From NCBI GenBank assembly GCA_030544215.1, contig JARZZO010000013.1:27077229-27141228 (forward strand): 64,000 nucleotides of DNA, read 5' to 3'. The first letter of the stretch is position 1; each line of letters starts with the position of its first letter. The notes under the pieces are model-generated. The model made no database searches. It worked only from the letters and a program-made list of their open reading frames with translations, and had not been told where the DNA came from. A program made the translations under genes and the position numbers. Source of the DNA: Zantedeschia hybrid cultivar (Eukaryota; Streptophyta; Magnoliopsida; Alismatales; Araceae). Below are positions 33,290 to 45,738 of this stretch, piece by piece.

Positions 33290-35225
33290 TCTTACATGAT
33301 AAGGACACCATTAAATAAGGGGAAGAAGAGTATGAGGACGTGGCAGATGCATATGCTAGCAGACTGAAGAGATTTGATGAACCTTTGGATGATGTAAAAG
33401 AGCCCACCATAGAAGTCAATCTGGGTATCAAAGAGGAACCTAGGATCATCTTTAAACGCAATAACCTTTCTCTACCCATCAGACGAGGGGACCTTGGTCA
33501 AGGTTCTAAGAAATTACAAGGACACTTTTGCCTGGAGCTACGAAGACATGATGGGTTTGGATCCTCTCTAGTGGAGCATAGACTGATGTTGAAGCCTAGA
33601 GCTAGCCCGGTTAAATGGAAGTTAAGGCGATTCTACCCACAAATGACTTTAAAGATGAAAAAAGAGGTCGATAAGTTGCACAAAGCTAAATTCATTAGGG
33701 TTGTCTTCTATCCGCAATGGGTGGCCAATATTGTTCTAGTTATGGAAAAGGATAAAAAATCCAGAATCTGTATTGATTTTCGAGATCTTAACTAGACATG
33801 TCATAAGGATGACTTCCCTTTGCCTCACATTGATGTGTTGATTGATAGTACTACTGGATATGAGACTCTCTCATTCATGGATGACTTTTCTGCATATAAT
33901 CAAATCCACTTGGCAGAAGAAAATTAATAAAAGACTTCTTTTACTACACCCTGGGGGACGTATTGTTGTGTTGTCATGCCCTTCGGTTTGAAGAATGCTA
34001 GATGTACCTATTAGAGGGCGATGATAGTAATATTCTATGACATAATGCATGTACATATAGAGGTGTATGTGGATGATTTGCTTGTGAAGTCTAGAATTAG
34101 AGCCTAACATGTAGAAGTTCTTACGGAAGTGCTACAAAGATCAAAAGAGTATAGTTTACAGATAAATCTGAAGAAGTACGTGTTTGGTGTCTCATTAGGA
34201 AAGTTATTGGGATTCATAGTGAGTAAATGGAATTTTGAGATCGATCCCAATATGGTCAAGGCTCTCATTGAGATGATACCTCCCAAGAATTTGAAGGAGT
34301 TTCGATGATTAATCAGGAGGTTGTAATTTATTTGTTAATTTTGTGTCCCAACATTCACAAAGATGTAGGCCGTTCTACGAGCTTACTAAGTTATGAGTCA
34401 AAATTGATTCATATGTTAAGCGTTAAGAGGCGTTTGATGGCTTGAAGAGTTATTTGGTAAGTTCTCCTTTCTTAAGACCACCTTCTCCGAGCAAAGTTCT
34501 GATTTTTTATATTTCAGTCCTGCATGATTTGGTGGGGGCTATCTTGGCGCAAGAAGATGAAGAAAGGAAGGGGAAGGCACCCTACTATCTTTCAAAACTT
34601 CTCTACCCAGTAGAACATAAGCATATGATAATGGAGAAGACTTGTGCTGCACTAGTCTAGGTAGTGCAGAAGCTTAAGCACTATTTTCTTACCTATGAAG
34701 TTCAATTCATTATTAAGATGAAGCTCATTAAATTCCTCCTTGAGAAGTCTATCCTGATTGACAGATTAGCATGATGGCAAAGCTTTATCTCACAATTCGA
34801 CATCACTTACATCCAATAAAAAGCAATCAAAGGCTAAGCCATAGCTGAACATCTTACCCATCACCCTCTTCCTAAGTTTGATCATGTCCAATTGAAGTTT
34901 CTGGATGAGGAATTATTGTCCATTAATGAATCATTTTACCATATGTGGACGCTATATTTTGACGGAGCTCTGAATTCCCACGGTAAGGATATCAACATCG
35001 TTCTCCTATCACCTGAAGGTATCACTATTCATAAAGCCTTTCAGCTTGCGTTCCCTGTTTCCAATAACATAACTTAATACGAGGCACTCCTTGCTGGCCT
35101 TGAGGACACTCATCTTCAAGATGCCATTGAGTTGTGGATTGTAGGTAATAGTCAACTTATCTTTTGTCAAGTGCTTACCAACTACCGTACTCTTGATCCT
35201 AAACTGAAACCTTATTAAGAACTGA
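33290..35225 (+). pseudogene. Relic Tat pol (RT, RNase H, second RNase H)
   Basis: Plus-strand reading shows the same order and motifs as the Tat pol at 11047-14206, with many stops: EVDKLHKAKFIRVVFYPQWV, ICIDFRDLN, MPFGLKNA, a YVDD box (VYVDDLLVKS) near 34066-34095, then the second RNase H (LYFDGALNSHG, about 34951-34983). It ends in the second RNase H; integrase is absent. Old and independent of the outer Tat copy. Confidence 0.85.
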
Positions 35226-36850
35226 CATCATCTTCTCTAGATGATGAATTAGAGAAGATGGATTAAAGAAGATGAGTTGGGAGAAGAAGGTGAATTAAAG
35301 AAGAGAAGAATTGAATTGAAGAAGAAAGAAGATCATACCTGGTGGCTAGAATTCTTTCCACTTAGATGTCTTTCTACATCTAAGAACCTTTTGAGAATTT
35401 TGTTGTGATGGAGCTTAACCTTCTTGATGAGCTCTCTTTAGAGCTTTTTGAGGAGCTTGACATGATGCCCTCTTCCTTCTTTCTTCTTCTTTGAAATCTT
35501 GCATGAACTCTTTATTGATTTCTTCCTCTCTCTTGCTTCTTAGAGCCTCTTCGAACTAAAATTGATCAAAAGGGGGATATTTTTATTGTTGGGTCGCACA
35601 GCGTAGTTCCTAGTCCTCACTTGAGGAGGAAAGGTGCCAACATAAGTTCTGGAAATGGATTTGAAGATATGTTTGCGGAAGTTGAATCGCACCGGCTCGA
35701 TTCGACACGTTCTGAAAATGTTGAATGGCATCTACTCAGGCCGACACGTTTTAAAGAAAATGCTGAAAATTTATTATTTATTATTCATTTGTTATTTGTT
35801 GACAATTTGTGAGTGTAGGAAAATGAAGAATGAAGATGATAGTGTACTGTATCTCTCTATGACAAGTTTCACTGTGATCATAGCTTATTTATCTATTCAA
35901 TAATTTTGCATTTTAATCCCACCAAGTAATCTTGTATTCATTTATGTATTGCATTTTTGCATTACTACATAGTACTAATTATTAGATTATATCAAGGATC
36001 TTGTAACTTTGATAAAACTAAAATTTGAATTACCTTTCATAAAAAACAATGATAATTCTAGATGAGCCTTAGTCGTATAAATAGGCCATCAAGTTGGTAA
36101 CTTTTAGGGTAGTTCTATTTTGCGAATTGGTGCGTAGACAAATGAGCTTCGACATAGTACTGGTTCACAAAATTAGTATCTTGACTCATTAGTAATAATT
36201 TGGCAATATTATCTTTAATTAATTTATATTTTTTTATTTTTTATTTATTTTAGCCTAGTATGCATTCATGTAGGTTTTTGAATTCATAGTGTGAAAATCA
36301 TCTCAATGATCAAATTTTAGACTATTTGTTCGGATAAGTCTGAATGTGATATAAGATATTTCATTCCGAATTGAGTATTCGACTATCTTTGAAGTCATTT
36401 TTGAGGTAGCTTTGGAAGTTAACCTTTGTTTGGATTCCTTATTCGCATTCCATCTTTATTTTTCTTAAGATATATCATGGTTGTAACACGTCCACATTAG
36501 TTAGTAATTGCTCTCCATTGGTGAAACTTGCAAGATTTTTGACTTGGGATATTTCCCCATCGTAGAGGTTGATCTATTTCTATTTCTCTCGTGCCTTTGT
36601 GCACATTTCTTTTTATCTCTCGTCCAAACATTTGTTTAAAATTACTTTGATAATCACTTTTGAAATATTCCAATCATATGGTTTAGAAGACGTGTTTTAT
36701 CACAGCTTGCCATCCGCTTTTCAGTTCATTCCATTATATTCTGTTCACCGCCATTTCATTCACTTCATTCCATTCTCTTGCAAAGCAGATGCCAAGGCGG
36801 GGCAACTATAGACACGTTAATTTTGACTTCATATCGAATAAATCTCATGT
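35226..36850 (+). repeat. Tat relic 3' region with decayed modules and LTR-like end
   Basis: Starts with purine-rich sequence (about 35240-35330). Two decayed 12-10-12 modules lie at 35682-35715 and 35721-35754. Sequence at about 36540-36850 is similar, in reverse complement, to about 55560-55830, including a TTGCAAAG...GATGCCAAGG block, which marks a shared dispersed repeat. Confidence 0.55.
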
Positions 36851-38947
36851 CATACTTATAATGTCCTAAAATGGTCTTTGGTTTGATGTTTAGTTGCCTT
36901 GTGAAATATCTTAATTCTTTCATATCTAGATGTGTATGTTCGCTTTCAGAGGTGGGAGCTTGAGAATCTACCAAACTCGATACCCTTGATGCTTCCATAT
37001 CCTTGGCTAAGGCCTCTTTCTAACCCTCGTAGTGAACCACACCATGCCGCTCCAGTAAACCAGGAAGGCCTTATCCCCAAACTCATCCTGATACTTAGGG
37101 AAGCACAAAAAGTATTAACTGCTCAAGAACCTATTGCTTTGTTATTTGTGCCCTCTCGTCCATAGTCTTGACCTTCCTCTCAACCACGTCAACCTAGTCC
37201 AATACTTCATTATCCCATGTAGAGACTTCTTGTACATGGGTTCGAGGCTCTCCTTCTCCAACTACAGCTTCTTGCGCTTAGACTCAAGCCACTAGAAGTG
37301 AAGAAAGTACCTATTACGCTCAAAGGGGGAGCAATTTATATAAGAGCTTGCATACCAAGGCACTCCAAGGGGCGAATGATGTGTAGAGCAATGTGAAGAG
37401 CTTCTTCTCCCATAGACCTTCTCCCTCTCATCCAAATTCTAACTAAAGTATTGGAGGGTTAAACCTCGAGGAAACCTAGGGCGCCCTAATCCTCTTTTCT
37501 ATGCATAGAGGGTTGCATTCTTCACCATATGGCTTAGTCTACACCTCGTATTCACTAAGTAGGGAGAAAACAGTTTCTAACCTCTAAACTGATGTTTTGT
37601 TACTTAATTATTCCACAGATTTTTTAAATTTGCCATATCCAATTCAACTTTACTTAAGAATGAAAATAAAGATCCATATCTATGACTTAGCTTTTGATAA
37701 TAAGCCTAAAATAAAAACACTATAATCTTGTTTAAAATAGGATAAATATACTAATTTTAAACTTGAGCAAAAAGATATTTCTTATCTAACAATTAGATAG
37801 AACATAAAAGATAATTTAAAATACAACAGATAGTTGCAGATCAAATTCTCTACTTGGGTCACATTTCAGAAGCAATACTAAAAATGATAAAAAGTTATCA
37901 CAGTTGGAGAGGAAATGGTAATTCCAACTCCTTTCTAGCATAGTTGCAATTTTATTTTTAGGTAATTATTTTATGATTTGCTTAATCTTTCTTTTATCAT
38001 AGTATCCGCACGTAACGTATTTAAGGCCATTTTGTTTGATGTGAAATATGATAAAATGCTGTAAAATGTCTTGTTTTATCGCGCACAAAAATCAAGTGTT
38101 TTGTAATTTCTTAAAAGAGAAATTAAACATTAAAAGTGTGATATGTCTTGTTCATCATGAACTGTCCGACATGCTTGTTGGAGGGCTTCTTCTAAAATTA
38201 TATTATAACATATTTTTAAGGTGCTCCTAATCTTTTTGTCTTCTTAATGTATTAACACGAATAATATAGAACGTTAGCATGACGTATCGCATCCTCCTCC
38301 CATCGTTTGAGTTAAAAATTAGATGATGAACTTAACATTGGACAATGCCTGTTTACTCTGAGTTGAGAGTTTAACATCATTAATTGTGAAGGAAACTATA
38401 AAATATAAACAAATAACTTAAAGTCTCATCAAGCTTTCTTGTTATCTCAAATTCTAGTTTATGAAAAGATGAGAAAAAATCAAATATATCTCACCTCCGT
38501 ACAAGTAAAGAGGCGCGGAGGATCTCATCTCATATCCTCATTACCGCTTTAGGTTTCTAAAAAATCGAATGAAAACGAAATAAAAAGGAATATAAAATAA
38601 TATAACTTAAGACACTAGTCAAGACCCCTTTTAAGTGTAGACAAATCCTTGCATATAATCGATGTTATTATTGTTTTATTTTATAAGAACTTAGTTAATC
38701 AAATATGTACACATATATATAAAGGATTAATATAAAATTTTGAGTAAAACTCAATATATTTTTTTTTGATAGTTTAACCTAATTAAGTGATAGTTTTTTA
38801 TTTGAGTTGATCTCTAAAAAAGAAATTTTATGAATTAAAGAAAATTATCTCATGGCGAAGTACGAAAGAATTTTAAGTCTCCAAATCAACCATGGTTAAC
38901 CTTTAAGTGCTATCAACAAATCGAAATCTGCGTACGAAGTGAGCCTA
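36851..38947. other. No feature identified
   Basis: AT-rich decayed sequence. Short open frames (for example 36932-37165) show no domain. Confidence 0.4.
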
Positions 38948-39284
38948 GGGCTCACTTTGTTTGCAGAATAACTTAAATCAGAATAAAGTTCTGGAGATTT
39001 CTTAACCCAGAATAAGAGGTATTTTGATTTGGTAAATTGTTGGTATTCCACCCAGAATAAGTAGAATTGCACTGTGCTATTCCAAATGATTTGGTAGGAA
39101 TAAATAGAATAAAGAAAAGAATAAATAGTGGAATAAAGAGTTCAAAATATCCATGTTATTCGGCTTAACCCCTGGTATAACCCATAGCATCCTGAATTAA
39201 GCACTCCCCTCCACCAAAATAGATTAAAAAATTTTAAGAGAATAAAACATCTTATTCAGACTTATTCCACAAACAAAGTGAGGC
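38948..39284. mobile_element. MITE, 337 bp
   Basis: Terminal inverted repeats GGGCTCACTTTGTTTGCAG at the left and the complement of GCCTCACTTTGTTTGTGG at the right, with TA on each side (38946-38947, 39285-39286). AT-rich, no coding capacity. Superfamily not certain; a TA duplication would fit Tc1/mariner-type. Confidence 0.7.
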
Positions 39285-40569
39285 TATATAAGATTGTGCA
39301 GCAAGGACAATCTGACAAACTAGCTAGTGTTCCTCCTAATTTTATAACTCATGTTCACTCCCGTGCATGTCGTCGACCCTTCAAGTCGTATCCTTCTGTC
39401 TGGTCAGTGACAGTGTTCCATGCATCATGCATAATTAATAGTTTGTCAGCTTTTGGACTAGTTTCAAAACATTTGAATAAGTGTATTACCAGCTGCAGCG
39501 GTTACATCGGCTCTCTGTAGTTTTAGTTTAATTTTTTTGATGGGACCCATCCTGTTCTATGTGATTACAATTCGATCATAGGTCAGATTATCTTAAAAAA
39601 GATAAAATATTAAAACTGTTTATTAAGACTTAATTTTTTATTTTTCATCTTTTTTTGTTATCTAATCTAAAATCGAATTGTACTACTATGTAAATCCGGT
39701 GATGGGTAAAAAAGAATTCTAAATTCTTTTAAATAAAAAATAACAATAATCGCCAGTGCAGCAAATAATACTCATAAAATAAAGCTAATTTCTTCTATTG
39801 AGAATTGTCTCGTAGGGTATATCTACATACTAATCTCGTAAAGTGTATTTCTTCCATTAGTGTACCATATGTATTCAGTCAGAAAAGATCTGTATGTGTT
39901 ATCTTATCTACTATGCATATTGATTTAAAAAATATATATTTATAACTGATCTGTAAATTAATGATCAATCGAATAATTAGGTTGTCAGTTATCATTTGCA
40001 TCTCTAGCAGTAGCGGATGTAAAAATTTTGTCAATGAGATCACTTGAACAGTAGATTTGTGTTATGACTTTATTGAGTAGGAATCAACGGACTAGCATAG
40101 TCATCTAATGACCTAGTGGGTCACTCTAGTGAACTAGAATTAGTGGATTAATGGACTATCTAACGAATTAGTAGGGTCACCTTATTAAGTTTAGCAAAAG
40201 CCGGTCACTATTTTAGAGGGGTCACACTATTGAGCTGAAATCAACGGGTCATTAGGGTGAAATCAACAGGCCAGTGGGGTCGTCATTCTAGTGAGCCGGC
40301 GGAGTAACTCAATTGAATTTTGTAAAAGCCAATTAGTATTTTACAAAATTCAGTAAAATCATAGGACCTTGTTGGCTAAAGCCAAGATCTGCCACTCTAA
40401 AAGACACCAGAGGCATCTAATTAAACGAGCCCTACCAGCTATTTTGTTACATCTAATAAAAAAGTTGTTTGTTTTATTGTTTAATTTTGAATTTCTCCAA
40501 CCAATTTTAAAATTAGAGCCTTTGCATCAGAATGTGGTTAAATGGAGATACCCCTAAAGAAGGCTAGAT
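39285..40569. other. No feature identified
   Basis: AT-rich intergenic sequence. A loosely repeated phrase of the type TAGTGGGTCAC...GAATCAACGG occurs around 40080-40310, likely an old degenerate tandem repeat. Confidence 0.4.
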
Positions 40570-41377
40570 TAGAGGTGTAAACCGAGCCGATACGGAGCGC
40601 AGATGTTGTTTTAGTGTCCGTCCGTTTACTCTATAGTAAACAGATAATTTTTATCCGTTCCATTTACTAATCAGATACAGAGTAGATATTCCTTAGACGA
40701 ATATTCTCGGACTCGGAGAGGATACGGATAATATTAGGATATTTAAATAAAATTTTTATACAGTGTAATATTTATCTAAAAATTCATAAAATTGAAAAAA
40801 TGTAAAAATTAATAACTTTTTGATAAAAATTAATATTTAAAATTTTTACAAATAACCCCCTATAAGATTTCATATTTGTAGATAACCTTCTATATGATTC
40901 ATATTTGCATATAACCCCTTAAGCTATAGTGGTATTTACGTATAATCTTCTTACTATGTGAGTTACTTTGAATTTCATATGAATTAAAATATTGTTTCTA
41001 TATATAGAAGATGTGAAGCTAATTAAATGAAAATACTAATAATACCCTCAATTAAAATGTAAACATTTTACAAGAAAAAGCATATAAGCATCTATCCTTA
41101 AGCTTGTAGTATATATTTAACATCAAAAAAATTATTCCTAGTGTTGTGTAAAATTAAAATATTTTCTCTCAGATGAAATTCAAGACAAACTACATAGTTA
41201 AGGGAAGTTATACATAGATACCATTATAGTTGAGGGGGTTATATGCAAATATGAATCATGCAGGAGGTTATTTACAAATGTCAAATCTTGTAGGGGTTAT
41301 TTGCAAAAAATCCTTAATATTTTAATTACTCATTAGTAGTTGGGACTCAAGGTTTAGAGTTTCACCCACTCAAACAT

Positions 41378-41440
<63 letters not shown>

Positions 41441-41626
41441 TCTCTATTTGGAGCGGATATCCAACGGAGTGGATACAGGATTTCTGTAACCCCTCCGTTT
41501 ATGATCCGGATCATAAACGGATATCCACTTACGATCCGCGAGATATCAATTTCGGATAAATATCCATAAATTTGGATACGAATTCGGAGCGGATCTAGAT
41601 AATATCCAGATCCGTTTATAGCCCTA
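40570..41626. mobile_element. hAT-like non-autonomous element with nested MITE
   Basis: Starts TAGAGGTGTAAACCGAGCCG and ends with the imperfect complement GGATATCCGTTTATAGCCCTA-type sequence; flanks GGCTAGAT (40562-40569) and GTCTAGAC (41627-41634) agree at 6 of 8 bases, as an aged hAT duplication would. No transposase. Inside, about 40832-40970 is inverted at about 41205-41334 (CAAATAACCCC arms), a nested MITE or foldback. Assignment is tentative. Confidence 0.5.
41380..41439. repeat. (AT)n microsatellite
   Basis: About 30 uninterrupted AT units inside the hAT-like element. Confidence 0.97.
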
Positions 41627-41810
41627 GTCTAGACAGATAAATGGGATCGAATTATCGCTTATTTTTACCTCATAGACAGAAAGCGGCGTACATTTAGGTT
41701 CAGTTTGATTTCGAAGAATTTTTTTCAAATCTAGCTAAACCTAACACATACAAAAAAATAAAATAAATCAAATGAAAAAGTTCAATTTAATTCGATTTGA
41801 TCCTATATTT

Positions 41811-43385
41811 TGTTAGTATTAAGTGGTCTGAAAGTCAATCCGATACTATGTATTATTAAGTTTATTAATAAATGGCATTAATTCATTGTATGTAATTAGT
41901 TCGATCTATGTTTATCGTATCACGATGAAGTCTATGAACATGTGCAACAATCTTCAGATTATGATGAGATCATAATTACGGGACCGAAGACTTATAAACA
42001 CATGTTCTTAAGTATTCCTAGTTAGAGGATGTTTAAAAAAAGACATCAAATATTTGGGTAGACTAGTAAAGGTTTCTTCAGCTCATATGATAAGGGTGAC
42101 TGATCCTATAAGTCACTTGTCTGGAGACACTATGTTGGACCTGTAGGTGCTCATTGGGGAATGAGTTCACTGAACTGATCTGACCTAGAATCGCTGGATG
42201 GTATATCTTTCACTATTAACCAGCTCGATTCTTTTGCCACGGTTGCGTAGATGATCCTTAGACCTGAGACACCAAAGATACCTTGTTGGTACGTCTCTGA
42301 GCTTTGACTTTGACTAACGAATTCCTAACTATAGGTTATCAATAAGTCAAATGATCGGGTTCAGAGAAATGCCATCGAAGGTAATTATTTATTCAATATG
42401 GGATCATCTGCTCTCGGTATTATGAGAGAGAATATTCTGTGAATGATGAGCTTAAGTCCTTGGCCAAGGCGGACTCTGTATCAGATAAAGAATTATCCGA
42501 TATAGATTAGCGACATCTAATTCAAGTGAATCGACCGGCTAGGGTTTAACAGTAAACTATACCCTAGGTCAATTCGGGAACATTGTACGGATGAAGGATT
42601 ATATCTACGCGCTAACCGATTATGGAAATGTTCCAAGAGAGGGTTGCGATAACTCTAATGCCATCCAGGATCACGCGATGTTACTTGGCATCCAACATGA
42701 TCGGAAGCTCGTCCGAATTTACTGTGGGATATTAAATTCAACTGATTAATTAATATAAGGATATTAATTAATTTAGTAGGTCTGTAAAGAGTTACTGGGC
42801 TTAATGGGCCATTAACTGGATTGGTATTTGGGCCTAGAGGGTCACATGCAAAAGGTTTTCAAGTTGATGGATTATTTGACGGAATTTCAGATAAGTGTGG
42901 GTTTTATGAATAACCGCAAATACACTTATTATAAAAGAACGCCCGCTAGGTCGGGGGCTAGCAACCCTGACCTAGCTGCCGCCCTTTCTCTCTCCTCTCT
43001 CCTGGGCACAAGTCTTAAGGCCGGCCCTCTGGAGGCTTTGCACCGGCTCTCGACAGCTCAGCCTTTCGTCTGACGGGAGTTTTCAAATCCGCATGTCGCG
43101 ACGGATTACGCATAGCCAGATGGGATCTGCGAACGTCGCATCGAGCAAGGAGGTGAGGACGATCCATCGCGAGGAGAACTGCGTGGATACCGCTAGAGGT
43201 TGGGCACCTGCGCGACTTGCGGCATCGCTCCGACCGAATCGAAGAATGAACGCGGATTCGAATCCGCGCAAGGTAAATCTGATTTAACGTTTAAGGTTTT
43301 TGTTTATCGAAACGGGATGGATCCAATCCCGACTTTATTTTATCTGTTGCGTTCTGGTCGGATTCGGAACACAGAGAACCCAACA
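41811..43385 (+). repeat. Copia 2 5' LTR
   Basis: 1575 bp. TATAAAA at 42930-42936 probably marks the promoter. Directly followed by a decayed PBS (43387-43398, TAGTATTAGAGT against the usual TGGTATCAGAGC). Confidence 0.93.
42930..42936 (+). promoter_or_regulatory. TATA box of Copia 2 5' LTR
   Basis: TATAAAA, conserved at 50806-50812 in the 3' LTR. Confidence 0.65.
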
Positions 43386-45738
43386 GTAGTATTAGAGTCA
43401 GGTTCCACTGTGTTCTTCGTCGTTTCAGTCTCTAAAATTATGGTTTTCGAATTTATTCCATGCTTGAATCTATTTTTTTACAAGATTAATATTCATGAGA
43501 TGTTCACCGCGAGGAAATCGCGATTTTAATCTGTAGAAATTATTTTTTTGGGGGATTTTTTGTCGTGTTCCTCGTTGGAGGAAGAACGGTGTGCTCTTGA
43601 GGGATTCGGATCCATACGATGGATCTTTGGGGCTATCTTCACTGCGAACCATGCCCACCAGCACTGGACGAGATGCCAACAGTGTGGGGAGCGGCGGACG
43701 GCCGGCCATGGCCTTCTTTTTTCTTCCTCCTGCGTTTTTTGAAACCAGCCTGCAAGAGGATTCAAAGGAGGGGAAAAGAAAAGGCCATCGCAGCCCTTTT
43801 CGGGCCTGCTCCGGTCGTCGAACGGCACCAGCGACGTCACCGTTGCCGACAGACGGGCGCCGGTGTCCGGCCGGCGCCGATGTCCGGCCGGCGTCAGAAG
43901 AGGCCGCCTTGGTGGATGGCCGCCGTAGGGTTCCCTACATTACAGGGAACCATCGGGCTGAACCCGTCAGGCAGCTAGGGTTTCCCTAGCCGCCGACGGG
44001 GTCCAGCCCCACTAGACCCTGGCCCGGGCCAGATGGTCCGAGCCAGGTCCCAACAGGGCTCGGACCAGGCCTACGGGCCTGGGTCCGAGCCCCTGGCTCG
44101 GCCCTTGCCCTAGCCAGGGTCTTAGCTGGGCTGAGCCCTTCCCCCCCCCCCCCCCCCCCATTTTCTTATTTTTAGGGGACAATTAATTTTAAAATAAATT
44201 TATTTTTATTATTAAAATGTGATTTTTATAATAAAAATTCAAAATTATTAATTTTGGGTCCTAATAAAAAGATTATTAATTTTTATGATTTATTAACAAA
44301 TGTTGTTAATTCTAGTTATTAATCTAAGTTGTTAGATTAATTCTTATATTTAATTGTTAAAATTACCCCATATATTTTAATTGTTCAGATAAAGCATGGA
44401 ATATTCTTAAACCATTAATTTTTAGATTTTATACACATATGATGTGTTATGATTGCACGTTTAAATTTTATTTAATTAGCATGATCAAACTGATAATATT
44501 TTTCAAAAATTCTAATTTTCCAAATTTTGTTTGGTCCGTGGTTTATGAAACCAAAAATATTATTTATTTTCGAAAATTCTATCAAGCCATGTGTTGTGCT
44601 ATATCATGTGTGTGATTTGTTTAATTAAAAATTACACGGTGGTCATGGATGTGCATTATTCTTTGTGAATGTGGATGATGATACATGTGAATGTTTGGAT
44701 TATTAATTGTTAATAAATAGAGTTCTGCGAACCTCTGCCTCTCTCATATTCTATTGTATCTTTACCTCCCTCCCTGATGTACTCGCCATAAGGCTTCCTC
44801 TTTTTAAATTATCATGTAATTGAGAATTTATGATATGATTTAATCGAGATGACTGAGCGTGGAGCGAGGATGATCCACAACTGCAACCAAGAAGGATATG
44901 AAAGAGTTCATAAAGCCTATGAGTTTGCATACTCATGATATAACTGTTATATTATGTGTGTATGTTTGACTATCTGACTCAAGTCAAACCACAGTGCTAT
45001 CTTTAACCACACTAATGACATGTATGTGATGCGTGTGTTTTCTTTTGATTACGATTCAAATAACCTAGGTTATTAGTCTATGTAATATATTCGATATATT
45101 TAATACTATCACCTAGGATGAGACTAAACTAAATAAATAAAACCTTCGTAACAAATTCTAAGCCGGAGCGCGAGTCATTGAGAATGCACCACGTAGCTTT
45201 CCATCAATATAATTAATAAAACTTAATTCAATAGTGGCATATACTACGTGTTTAACCAAGATTTGTCATCATCTGTTGAGAGGACTATTAATTAAGGTAT
45301 TAGATGCCTTTGGATAAGAATAAAGGAACGATATAATTATCCATGTGTTTACCTAGGAACTATATTTCTACTCTACTCTATCACGTATTGATGGTAAAGC
45401 TTAGATCAAGGATGATGGTCTACTGTGTTTATCCGGGACTATTAATAACTTGAGAACCGAAATATGATCGGATATTGCAAGGAGTTGCAAATTACCATGA
45501 GATAGTTGCTCTAAGAAAACAGTATAATACTATGTGTTTACCCGAAGTTATACTGTGACTCTTGAAGATTATGATCCCCGCTAGGAGACTGTCGGCGTCT
45601 CTCATTCTGTATACATGAAGGTTATATAGTCTAACGAAAATTAGTGGGAATAAAACTAGATAAACAAAGTCCATATCATGTTTTAATTAATGACTGAATA
45701 TCTGCTAATTGTAATTTGATTATCTCTTGTAGGCTAAA
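43386..45738 (+). other. Copia 2 5' leader
   Basis: Contains a GC-rich block ending in a long C run (about 44141-44159), then a strongly AT-rich block, as in Copia 1. Degenerate TGTGTTTA-CC motifs lie at about 45248-45540. No protein domain. Confidence 0.7.

Noticed and set aside
36851..37570. Possible PMD coiled-coil or Tat gag remnant on the minus strand
   Set aside because: Short Glu/Lys-rich pieces only; too decayed to assign.
43083..43989. Open frames on both strands in the Copia 2 LTR and leader
   Set aside because: Inside LTR/leader sequence; the homologous stretches in Copia 1 do not keep the same frames.
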